Made by a program: the position numbers and the translations under genes. From assembly GCF_051652165.1 (NCBI RefSeq), contig NZ_JBOFTR010000004.1, positions 248,001-312,000 of the forward strand: a DNA stretch of 64,000 nucleotides. The letters are read 5' to 3'. The notes under the pieces are model-generated. The model saw nothing but the letters and a program-made list of their open reading frames with translations, made no database searches and was not told the DNA's origin. Below, in pieces: positions 17,661-25,438 of this stretch. The first letter of the stretch is position 1; every line of letters begins with the position of its first letter. Source of the stretch: Plesiomonas sp051652165. GTDB lineage: Bacteria; Pseudomonadota; Gammaproteobacteria; Enterobacterales; CAMTGL01.

Positions 17661-19415
17661 TTAAAAAATCGGTGGCTCTGGCACGTCACTGCCAGCCTGC
17701 AGGAAATCAAAATCACAGCCCTGATCGGCTTGGGTCACATGCTGCTGATACAGTGCGGCGTACGAGCGTTCGTAGACTTTGTGTTGTGGCTTGAGATGAT
17801 GGCGCCGTTCCGCCAGCTCTTCATCGGATACCAGCATGTTCAGACTGCCGTTTTCGATATCGAGCTCAATCAGGTCACCGGTCTGTACCAGTGCTAGTGG
17901 GCCGCCAACAGCCGATTCGGGCGCTACGTGTAAAACGCAGGTGCCGTAGTGTGTGCCAGACATCCGTGCATCGCTGATGCGCACCATGTCGGTCACACCC
18001 TGTTGCAGCAGTTTTTTCGGAATCGGCAGATTGCCCCACTCTGGCATCCCTGGTGCGCCGACTGGGCCTGCGTTACGCAGGACGATCACCGAGTCTTTGC
18101 TGACATCCAGCGCAGGGTCATCAATGCGATCGGAAAGTTCTTGGTGGGTATCAAAGACAATCGCTGGGCCGCAGTGCTTACGCAGCTCAGGTTTCGCGGC
18201 GGAGGATTTCATCACCGCGCCATTTGGACACAGGTTCCCGCGCAGGACCGTCAAGGCGCAGCCTTGCGACAATGGCACCACAGGGTTATCCAGTGAGCGG
18301 ATCACGTTGTCGTCGTAGCATTCGGCGTGGGCAATCCAGTCGGAGACCGGACGGTTGGTCACGCCAACGGCATCCAGCGCCAAGAATTGCTCGACTTTTT
18401 TCAGCTGTGCCATCAGGCCGCCAGCAAAGAAGAACTCCTCCATCAGCTGGTCACCAGATGGGAACAGGTTTGCCAGTACTGGAACTTTACGGGCGATGGA
18501 CTCCATGTCTTCCAGTGTCAAGTTGATGCTGGCACGGTTCGCCATAGCGATCAGATGGATAGCGGCGTTGGTAGAGCCACCGAGCGCCATATAGGCCACC
18601 ACACCATTCATGAAGTTAGCTTTGGTCAGCCAGCTAGAAGGTTTATGGTCGTACCACACCATATCCACTATGGCCTTCCCGCATTGCGCAGCCATCTGCA
18701 CATGGCGGGAGTCTGCCGCTGGAATTGAACTGGCACCCGGCAACATAAAACCGATGGCATCAGCAATCGATGTCATGGTGGAGGCGGTGCCCATGGTGTT
18801 GCAAGTGCCGATAGAGCGGGTCATTGCGCCTTCTAACTCAACCCAGTCGTGTTGGGTGATAGCGCCTAAACGCAACTGATCCCAGAATTTTTTGGTGTGC
18901 GTGCCGGCACCTGTGACGTGGCCACGCCATTTACCGCTCGACATTGGGCCAGCCGGGCAGAAGATCACCGGCAGATCCATCGAGATCGCTCCCATCAGGA
19001 GAGCTGGGGTGGATTTATCACAACCTCCGAGCAGTACCGCACCATCAATTGGGTGCTGGCGTAGCAACTCTTCGGCTTCCATCGCCAAAAAGTTGCGATA
19101 CAGCATGGTGGTGGGTTTTACCAACACTTCACCCACTGACAACGCCGGCAGTTCAACTGGGTAGCCACCAGCAGCCCAAACAGCACGTTTGACTGCTTTT
19201 GCGCGATCGCGCAAGTGGCTGTGGCACGGGCTCATCTCGCTCCACGTATTGATAATGCCGATTACCGGCTTACCCATAAACTCTTCACGGTTCAGGCCCG
19301 TCTGTTGGCTGCGTTGGCGGTGAGCAAAGGCTCGAATGGTATCCGGCGCGTACCAGCGCTGGCTGCGCAATTCGGAAATATCACGTTTTCTGGCTTGCTT
19401 GGAATCAAATAACAT
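17661..19415 (-). CDS. IlvD/Edd-family dehydratase, predicted 6-sulfogluconate dehydratase
   Basis: 584-aa iron-sulfur dehydratase. Candidate cluster cysteines are in MSPCHSHL (about residue 63), LLGGCDKSTP (about 131) and IGTCNTMGTAS (about 200); the C-terminal SDARMSGTHYGTCVLHVAPE motif is that of the sugar-acid dehydratase branch. It would convert sulfogluconate to the 2-keto-3-deoxy acid. First gene of a six-gene minus-strand operon (dehydratase, aldolase, mutarotase, lactonase, reductase, SDR). A 22-bp palindromic operator lies 50-72 bases upstream of its ATG. The family also contains arabonate, xylonate and gluconate dehydratases, so SQ specificity is inferred from the sulfoquinovosidase and transporters. 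Confidence 0.8.
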   Translation of the reverse strand: MLFDSKQARKRDISELRSQRWYAPDTIRAFAHRQRSQQTGLNREEFMGKPVIGIINTWSEMSPCHSHLRDRAKAVKRAVWAAGGYPVELPALSVGEVLVKPTTMLYRNFLAMEAEELLRQHPIDGAVLLGGCDKSTPALLMGAISMDLPVIFCPAGPMSSGKWRGHVTGAGTHTKKFWDQLRLGAITQHDWVELEGAMTRSIGTCNTMGTASTMTSIADAIGFMLPGASSIPAADSRHVQMAAQCGKAIVDMVWYDHKPSSWLTKANFMNGVVAYMALGGSTNAAIHLIAMANRASINLTLEDMESIARKVPVLANLFPSGDQLMEEFFFAGGLMAQLKKVEQFLALDAVGVTNRPVSDWIAHAECYDDNVIRSLDNPVVPLSQGCALTVLRGNLCPNGAVMKSSAAKPELRKHCGPAIVFDTHQELSDRIDDPALDVSKDSVIVLRNAGPVGAPGMPEWGNLPIPKKLLQQGVTDMVRISDARMSGTHYGTCVLHVAPESAVGGPLALVQTGDLIELDIENGSLNMLVSDEELAERRHHLKPQHKVYERSYAALYQQHVTQADQGCDFDFLQAGSDVPEPPIF

Positions 19416-19465
19416 AAAAGGTCTGCTCTCAGAAAAGTCGGATTTAACTTCAGTTGGCTATAGTA

Positions 19466-19487
19466 AAAATCATAGCGATACGATTTT
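19466..19487 (-). promoter_or_regulatory. LacI-type operator before the dehydratase operon
   Basis: 22-bp palindrome with half sites AAAATC and GATTTT and central CG; 9 of 11 base pairs match. The reverse complement differs by one base from the site at 22636-22657 before the sulfoquinovosidase gene. LacI-family proteins bind such CG-centred palindromes, and a LacI gene closes the cluster. Confidence 0.75.
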
Positions 19488-19550
19488 CAAATTAAATAAG
19501 TCTGGTGGTGATCGGGATCACCAAAATTATCCCTGTAATTAAAAACTATT

Positions 19551-20951
19551 TTATTTCGTTGTTGCGATACGATTTTTTAGATTGCGATCGGCTAATTCAG
19601 CAATAATATGTTGATAGCGTTGTTCATTCAGCGGATAGAAACACAGCATTAACAGGGCTGCGCACAACAGCGCAGAAGCAGGATAGATAAACATCAGATT
19701 CGCGATGCCAGCTTTGGTGGTAGCTGTTTGTTCTATATTAGGCATATAACCAGACCAAGCCAGAACTAAGCCAGGGATGAGGCCCGCTAAGGCAGCAGAG
19801 CATTTACGGCAGAATGTCAGGCTGCAATACACCAGCCCTTCAGTACGAACGCCGGTTTTCCATTCACCATATTCCACAGTATCGGAAACAAATGCCCAGT
19901 TTAGACTGTTTACAAACGCAGAACCCCACAAGGCGAGTGAGGTAAACAGGATATAGCGCACCGCACTGTCACCGTACACGTAGTTGAGCAGGTCACCACA
20001 AAACCAGACAGCAATGCCGCCCAAATAGACAGGGATCTTGCCAAAGCGGCGCACGGCCGACGGTACCAGTAATACGCCAAGATAAATACAGCCGATGCTG
20101 ATAAAACTCATGTAGGCAATCATCGATACATCGCCAATCACATACTGGGCATAGAACACCTGCACAATCAGCTTGGTGTTGAAGGCGGCCAGTGTCAGCA
20201 AGTTAGCCAAGGCCAAAACGCCGAGGGGGCGATTACGGAAAATAGCGCGCGCATTAGCGCGGAAAGTGGCAAAACCAGAGTGTTGTGCCGGACGCTCTGC
20301 AGGGCGAATAATGTGTCGTTCACGTAAACGGGCGTAGCAATAAAGTACTGCCAGTACGCCAATAGTGGAGTAGATCAGCACTGCACTGGCGTAACCGGTT
20401 TGTGGGTTATCGAATAGTAATACCAAAGGCATAAAGCCGACCGAGCACAGCAGTAGCCCAGTGTTAGCACCGCCTTGACGCCACGCCGCTAACTCGGCAC
20501 GGTCTTGAATTTGTTTGGTCAGCGCAGGCACCATCGCTCCGTATGAGGCATTACCAAAGCTGTAAAATGCGCCAAATAGCATAAAACAGCAGGTAAATAG
20601 CGCAGTTTTTAGGGCTACGGGCAGCGCGAAGTTGATGAACATCAGAGTGTTCAGCAACAGTAGCGGCAACGCGGTCCACAGCAGAAATGGGCGAAATTTT
20701 CCACGCGGGCCAATCCCGCTGCGGTTATCAAGAACGGTGCCGGTGACCAGATCGGTACAGGCAGTGAAAAATTTGGATACCAGAAAGACAATGCCGGCCC
20801 ATGCAGCGGGGATGCCTGCGATATCGGTCAGAAATATTAGCAGATAGAGAGTGGAACAATTAAGGAGAAAATTGTACCCCAAATCGCCAATTCCATAGGA
20901 AACTTTTTCCCGTAATTGCAGATGGCCATTATTATTGTTTGTCTGTACCAT
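19551..20951 (-). CDS. GPH-family sugar transporter (YihO/YihP-like), copy 1
   Basis: 466-aa, twelve-helix cation:sugar symporter of the GPH family in the inner membrane. Shares with E. coli YihO/YihP the blocks REKVSYGIGDLGYN at the N terminus, RGKFRPF in loop 2-3, YGAMVPALTK, ELAAWRQGGANTGLLL, and DTVEYGEWKTG near the C terminus. A close paralogue of the next gene. In an SQ locus one copy probably imports SQ or sulfoquinovosyl glycerol and the other may export DHPS, as proposed for YihP. Which does which cannot be read from sequence. Downstream of the second copy, 60 bases apart, with a small hairpin in the gap. Confidence 0.85.
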   Translation of the reverse strand: MVQTNNNNGHLQLREKVSYGIGDLGYNFLLNCSTLYLLIFLTDIAGIPAAWAGIVFLVSKFFTACTDLVTGTVLDNRSGIGPRGKFRPFLLWTALPLLLLNTLMFINFALPVALKTALFTCCFMLFGAFYSFGNASYGAMVPALTKQIQDRAELAAWRQGGANTGLLLCSVGFMPLVLLFDNPQTGYASAVLIYSTIGVLAVLYCYARLRERHIIRPAERPAQHSGFATFRANARAIFRNRPLGVLALANLLTLAAFNTKLIVQVFYAQYVIGDVSMIAYMSFISIGCIYLGVLLVPSAVRRFGKIPVYLGGIAVWFCGDLLNYVYGDSAVRYILFTSLALWGSAFVNSLNWAFVSDTVEYGEWKTGVRTEGLVYCSLTFCRKCSAALAGLIPGLVLAWSGYMPNIEQTATTKAGIANLMFIYPASALLCAALLMLCFYPLNEQRYQHIIAELADRNLKNRIATTK

Positions 20952-20976
20952 GGAAACAATCCTTGTAACAAGTAAA

Positions 20977-20997
20977 GGGAGCAGCAGGACTGCTCCC
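20977..20997 (-). other. intercistronic hairpin between the two transporter genes
   Basis: Perfect 8-bp stem (GGGAGCAG at 20977-20984, CTGCTCCC at 20990-20997) with a 5-base loop and no T run. Likely an mRNA processing or stability element between paired transporter genes, not a full terminator. Confidence 0.5.
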
Positions 20998-21011
20998 GTA
21001 CGGGTTTCAGG

Positions 21012-22397
21012 TTAGCTTGACTGGTTTGTACGGCGAGCCGTCAATGTGGCAATAATCTCTTTATAACGGCTCTCGTTCAGGGTGTAGAACAGGGCCATGA
21101 CAACAGCTGTGATAGTGGCAAGTACTGCTGGATAGATGAAGATCAGGCCTGTAATACCGGCTTTAGCAGAAGCTGTTTGTTCTATATTTGGCATGTAGCC
21201 AACTAATGCCAGCGCAAAACCCGGTACAAAACCAGCAATGGCTTGTGAGCATTTACGGAAAAATGTCATTCCGCAATACACCAGACCTTCTGTACGGGTA
21301 CCGGTTTTCCACTCACCGTATTCCACGGTATCGGAAACAAAGGCCCAGTTCAGACTGTTGACAAAAGAGGTACCAAAGAAGGCTAAAGATGTGAATATCA
21401 CATAGCTCATCACAGAGCCACCAAACAGATAATTGGCGATATCACCACAAATCCATAGCATCAGTCCGGCAATATACACAGGCTTTTTGCCAAAGCGACG
21501 CACCATTGCTGGAACAGAGAGCACACCCAAATAGATACAACCCATGCTGACGAAACTCATGTAAGAGACCATGGAAACGTCATCCAAAATGTATTGGGCG
21601 TAGAACACTTGAACCGAGAGTTTCACGTTAAAGGCAGACAGGGTCAGCAGGTTTGCGATCGCCAGTACTAGCAGCTGGTTGTTCTTCAACACCGCGCGGA
21701 CCCCCTCTTTGACGCTCGGTTTCGCTTGGTTTTGTTCTACGCTGTCATCGGTGACCGTATGGTGCTCTTTGACATTACGGTAGCAAAAGTAAGCCGCCAT
21801 CAGACCCACTGCGGTATAGACAAACGCGGCGACCAAATAGCCAGTTTCTGGCACACTGAACATTAGGACGATCGGCATAAAGCCCACAGTTGCCAGTAAT
21901 AAACCTGTGTTGGCTCCTCCCTGACGCCAGGCGGCCAATTCAGCACGATCTTGGCTATTTTTTGTCATCGCTGGCACCATAGCGCCATAGCTGGCATTAC
22001 CCAAGCTGAAGAACAGACCAAAGCCCATGAAGCAAAGAATAAACAACAAAGTTTTGGTATTGCTGCTCAGGTCGAAATTGCAAAACAGCAGCATGTTGAA
22101 GATGAATAACGGAACCAGCGTCCACAACATAAACGGACGAAACTTACCACGTGGACCAAACTTCTTACGGGTATCGAGCAAAATCCCCGTGCCGAGATCG
22201 GTAAAACCGGTAAATACTTTGGAAACGAGGAAAATGACACCGGCCCATGCGGCATTAATGCCCGCCACATCGGTCAGAAACTTCAGTAGATAAAGAGTAG
22301 TGATATTCAGGACGAAGTTATAACCAAAATCGCCTACGCCATAGGCGAGTTTCTCCCTGAAAGGCAGTCGTTGCTCGCTAGAGGCTTGCATTGCCAT
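21012..22397 (-). CDS. GPH-family sugar transporter (YihO/YihP-like), copy 2
   Basis: 461-aa twelve-helix symporter, clearly paralogous to the preceding entry along its whole length (for example REKLAYGVGDFGYN, RGKFRPFML, ELAAWRQGGANTGLLL, DTVEYGEWKTG). Probably the first gene of a two-gene transporter transcript reading leftward from the divergent promoter region 22398-22722 shared with the sulfoquinovosidase gene. Tandem copies that have clearly diverged suggest division of labour (import and export, or SQ and its glyceride) and not a recent duplication. Confidence 0.85.
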   Translation of the reverse strand: MAMQASSEQRLPFREKLAYGVGDFGYNFVLNITTLYLLKFLTDVAGINAAWAGVIFLVSKVFTGFTDLGTGILLDTRKKFGPRGKFRPFMLWTLVPLFIFNMLLFCNFDLSSNTKTLLFILCFMGFGLFFSLGNASYGAMVPAMTKNSQDRAELAAWRQGGANTGLLLATVGFMPIVLMFSVPETGYLVAAFVYTAVGLMAAYFCYRNVKEHHTVTDDSVEQNQAKPSVKEGVRAVLKNNQLLVLAIANLLTLSAFNVKLSVQVFYAQYILDDVSMVSYMSFVSMGCIYLGVLSVPAMVRRFGKKPVYIAGLMLWICGDIANYLFGGSVMSYVIFTSLAFFGTSFVNSLNWAFVSDTVEYGEWKTGTRTEGLVYCGMTFFRKCSQAIAGFVPGFALALVGYMPNIEQTASAKAGITGLIFIYPAVLATITAVVMALFYTLNESRYKEIIATLTARRTNQSS

Positions 22398-22445
22398 GGT
22401 GTTCTCCGTTATTCAGCTAAGGTCGGTGGGATGAATAATTTGAAT

Positions 22446-22465
22446 GGATCGTAGCGATGCATTTG
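22446..22465. promoter_or_regulatory. possible degenerate LacI operator near the transporter start
   Basis: Contains the ATCGTAGCGAT core shared with the strong operators at 19466 and 22636, but the second half site is poor. It lies about 50 bases before the transporter ATG (minus strand). Weak call. Confidence 0.35.
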
Positions 22466-22635
22466 ATTTTATCCAACCAAAATCTATTGAAAATGAGAAG
22501 TTAGTCAATTTCAAAAAACGGGTTGTGATTCATATCGGAGAACACATAAAACCTCTTTTATGAGGTGTAGATCAGTCTTTTATTATTTATGTAGTGATCT
22601 GGCTCTCTCTTTTTATAATTCTAGGTATTACAAGA

Positions 22636-22657
22636 AAAATCGTATCGCTATTATTTT
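22636..22657 (+). promoter_or_regulatory. LacI-type operator before the sulfoquinovosidase gene
   Basis: 22-bp near-palindrome beginning AAAATCGTA and ending ATTATTTT, centred on CG. 21 of 22 bases match the reverse complement of the site at 19466-19487. It ends 65 bases before the ATG at 22723, a normal place for an operator. Confidence 0.75.
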
Positions 22658-22722
22658 TGTTGTTTGACCGCGAAGCCGAGTCTGGTCGCAGGTCGTATTA
22701 CGACTTTCTTGGAGCACTGAAG

Positions 22723-24750
22723 ATGAAAATTGATTTCTCGTCGCATATACTGAACATCAGTCATAACGGCGATATCCTGTTTTCGCATCAGCCTGATTTG
22801 CCTGCGTTTTTTCTAGGCAAAGGGATGGAGAAAATGGAAATTTACCGCGGCAACTTTGATATCGAAGATTATGTCGAATCCCGCGTAGCCTTAACGCATG
22901 TCCGTTCTGCTGGCGATCATGTATTCACGTTCGCTCCATGCGCCAATACCGCGGCGTTGTTGCAGATGACCGTAGTCATTAATGCCAATGAAGAGGATGT
23001 TTCGCTGCAGTTTAGTCTGTTGGAAAAGGGCTACAACCGCTTCTGGATGCGTCTGCCTGCTGAAAAGCAAGAGCACATCTGGGGCTGTGGTGAGCAGATG
23101 TCCTACTTTGATCTGCGTGGACGCCATTTCCCTCTGTGGACTTCAGAGCCTGGGGTTGGCCGTCATCCACACAGTGAAATTAAATGGAAAGCAGATGTGA
23201 TGGGCAAAGCTGGTGGTGATTACTATCACACTAACTATCCGCAGCCGACCTTTGTCTCCTCACGCAAATACAGCTGCCACATTGACACCACAGCCTACGC
23301 CGATTTCGATTTCCGTCAACCAACCTTCCACGAACTGCAGGTGTGGGCTATTCCTGCCGAAGTACAGTTGCGTACTGCGGAGAGCTATTTAGGCATTATT
23401 GAAAAGTTGTCGGCGCAATTTGGCCGTCAGCCAACGCTACCAGAGTGGGTTTATAACGGTGCTATCTTGGGTCTAAAAGGGGGGGAAGTGAACACATTTA
23501 CCCGGTTAGACAATGCACTCAAACATGATATTAAAGTCTCTGGCTTGTGGAGCGAAGATTGGTGCGGATTACGTGTAACCTCATTTGGTAAGCGCCTGTT
23601 TTGGGATTGGGATTGGCAGCATCATCAAGAACGCTACCCAGATCTGCCTGAGCGCATTAAAGCATTGAGCGATAAAGGCATTGCTTTCATGGCCTACGTT
23701 AACCCGTATCTGTGTGAAGATGGTCAACTCTATCCTGTTGCCAAAGAGCTGGGCTACATGGCATTGGATAAAGACGGCAATGTGGCGCTGGTGGATTTCG
23801 GTGAGTTTTACTGTGGTTGTATCGATTTTACCAACCCAGATGCGATGGCGTGGTTCCGTGATACCGTATTACGTAAAAACATGCTAGACATGGGGATCAA
23901 AGGCTGGATGGCTGATTTTGGTGAGTACTTGCCAACCGATAACATCTATCTGCATAACGGCATTGATGCCAAATTGATGCATAATGCGTGGCCAACCTTG
24001 TGGGCACAATGTAACGCGGAAGCCTTAGCACTCAATGGCCAGACGGGTGATGCGCTGTTCTTCATGCGTGCCGGTTATACCGGTGTGCAAAAACACTGTC
24101 CACTGCTGTGGGCAGGGGATCAGTGTGTTGATTTCAGCCGGCACGACGGGTTAGTCACGGTGATCTCCGGTGCGTTGTCATCCGGTATGCTAGGGAATGC
24201 TTACCATCACTCCGATATTGGTGGCTATACCTCACTGTTTGGTAATCGCCGCACTAAAGAGCTGTTTGACCGCTGGGTTGAAATGGCTGCCTTTACTCCG
24301 GTAATGCGTACACATGAAGGTAACCGGCCAGACGAAAACTTCCAGTTCGACCAAGATGGAGGTACTTTAGCGCACTTTGCTCGTATGACCCGTGTTTATT
24401 GCCACCTCACACCATACCTGCGCACGTTGTCCGCAGAAGCTGCCGAAAAAGGCTATCCGGTTCAGCGTGCTCTGATGCTGCATTTTGAGCACGACCTAGA
24501 AACCTACAGCATGCAAGACCAATACCTGTATGGCCCAGACATGCTGGTCGCGCCAGTACATCAAAGCGGCGTAACCGAGTGGACCACCTATCTGCCAGCG
24601 GGCGAGCAGTGGACCCATGTCTGGAGCGGCCAGACCTTTACTGGCGGTCAGCGTGTGACCCTACCTGCACCAATTGGTCAACCACCGGTATTCTACCGCG
24701 CTGAAAGTCAGTGGAAGTCACTGTTTGCTCAATTGGCTGACCTCGTTTAA
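22723..24750 (+). CDS. yihQ: GH31 sulfoquinovosidase (YihQ-like)
   Basis: 675-aa alpha-glycosidase that would release SQ from sulfoquinovosyl glycerol and related sulfolipid pieces. Catalytic nucleophile Asp in KGWMADFGEY and acid/base Asp in LLWAGDQ match YihQ (D405, D472). Sulfonate-recognition residues fit the K-E-R-W-Y set known from the Agrobacterium enzyme: Lys in LGLKGG, Glu in WSEDWCG, Arg and Trp in GKRLFW, Tyr in HSDIGGYTSLF. E. coli YihQ has Q-Q-R-W-Y at these places. No signal peptide, so cytoplasmic. ATG 22723 follows GGAG; the upstream in-frame extension (to 22594) would put an operator inside the gene. Diverges from the transporter pair. Confidence 0.92.
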   Translation: MKIDFSSHILNISHNGDILFSHQPDLPAFFLGKGMEKMEIYRGNFDIEDYVESRVALTHVRSAGDHVFTFAPCANTAALLQMTVVINANEEDVSLQFSLLEKGYNRFWMRLPAEKQEHIWGCGEQMSYFDLRGRHFPLWTSEPGVGRHPHSEIKWKADVMGKAGGDYYHTNYPQPTFVSSRKYSCHIDTTAYADFDFRQPTFHELQVWAIPAEVQLRTAESYLGIIEKLSAQFGRQPTLPEWVYNGAILGLKGGEVNTFTRLDNALKHDIKVSGLWSEDWCGLRVTSFGKRLFWDWDWQHHQERYPDLPERIKALSDKGIAFMAYVNPYLCEDGQLYPVAKELGYMALDKDGNVALVDFGEFYCGCIDFTNPDAMAWFRDTVLRKNMLDMGIKGWMADFGEYLPTDNIYLHNGIDAKLMHNAWPTLWAQCNAEALALNGQTGDALFFMRAGYTGVQKHCPLLWAGDQCVDFSRHDGLVTVISGALSSGMLGNAYHHSDIGGYTSLFGNRRTKELFDRWVEMAAFTPVMRTHEGNRPDENFQFDQDGGTLAHFARMTRVYCHLTPYLRTLSAEAAEKGYPVQRALMLHFEHDLETYSMQDQYLYGPDMLVAPVHQSGVTEWTTYLPAGEQWTHVWSGQTFTGGQRVTLPAPIGQPPVFYRAESQWKSLFAQLADLV

Positions 24751-24771
24751 TCGTCAAGCTACAAGCCTCTG

Positions 24772-24807
24772 AACATGTTGATCGCGATATCTCGTTATCA
24801 GCATGTT
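24772..24807 (+). terminator. hairpin after the sulfoquinovosidase gene
   Basis: 11-bp stem (AACATGTTGAT at 24772-24782 with ATCAGCATGTT at 24797-24807, one wobble pair), 14-base loop, weak T-rich tail. Confidence 0.55.
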
Positions 24808-24880
24808 TATTATAGGTTCGACTTTATGGCTCAGTGATGAGCCATATTCTATCTTTGCTGATGTGTGAGGAAAATACGGA

Positions 24881-25312
24881 ATGTTCGCTACCGACGAAGA
24901 AATTGTACAGATTGTGCAAAATCCTGAGCTAGATGATATTCACTTTTTACGTGATCGTCTGATTGAAAATAATCGCACCTTTGTTGGTGAACATACCCGG
25001 CAGCCATTGGCCGTGTTCATCCATGATGCACAACAGTCGCGTATAGGAGGTTGTAGCGGCTACACCTACGGCAACTGGTTATATATCGAATACCTGTGGG
25101 TCGATAGCAGCGTGCGTTCGCAAGGTATGGGTAAACAATTGCTGTTGGCGATAGAGCAGGCTGCACGTGACCGAGGTTGTCGTTTTGCATTGTTAGATAC
25201 CTTCAGTTTCCAAGCTCGCCCATTTTATGAAAAACAGGGTTATCAGAGCGTGATGACACTAATGGATTTTCCTATTCATCACGAACGTTATTATCTGACA
25301 AAAATGTTGTAA
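24881..25312 (+). CDS. GNAT-family N-acetyltransferase
   Basis: 143 aa. The acetyl-CoA-binding motif A is visible as YLWVDSSVRSQGMGKQLL (residues about 70-87), followed by ALLDTFSFQARPFYEKQGY, typical of GNAT enzymes acting on small molecules. Good ribosome binding site (GAGG 11 bases before ATG). It lies between the sulfoquinovosidase and LacI genes, so it may belong to the SQ regulon, but no GNAT step is known in SQ catabolism. Substrate unknown. Confidence 0.82.
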   Translation: MFATDEEIVQIVQNPELDDIHFLRDRLIENNRTFVGEHTRQPLAVFIHDAQQSRIGGCSGYTYGNWLYIEYLWVDSSVRSQGMGKQLLLAIEQAARDRGCRFALLDTFSFQARPFYEKQGYQSVMTLMDFPIHHERYYLTKML

Positions 25313-25354
25313 CAGATGTGCAATCACCAAGAGCGAAACCATCACAAACAACGA

Positions 25355-25379
25355 AAACGCCCATCTAGGATGTGCGTTT
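25355..25379. terminator. bidirectional terminator between the GNAT and LacI genes
   Basis: Inverted repeat (AAACGCCCATC at 25355-25365, GATGTGCGTTT at 25369-25379) with one mismatch and a 3-base loop, between convergent genes. Confidence 0.6.
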
Positions 25380-25438
25380 ATTCATTGAAAATAGGGTATA
25401 AAAATTGGCATAAGAGAACTTGATTTAAGCATAAAAGA

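Noticed and set aside
13416..19542. Long plus-strand ORFs opposite the SQ operon
   Set aside because: They are antisense shadows of well-supported minus-strand enzymes in G+C-richer DNA; none has a ribosome binding site plus family motifs.
22594..22722. N-terminal extension of the sulfoquinovosidase gene
   Set aside because: The extra 43 residues would include the operator at 22636-22657, lack similarity to YihQ, and a good GGAG site precedes the ATG at 22723.
13373..24750. E. coli-type sulfo-glycolytic (sulfo-EMP) or transaldolase route
   Set aside because: No isomerase (YihS), kinase (YihV), class I aldolase (YihT) or transaldolase gene is present; lactonase plus dehydratase plus HpcH-type aldolase points to the ED-type route.
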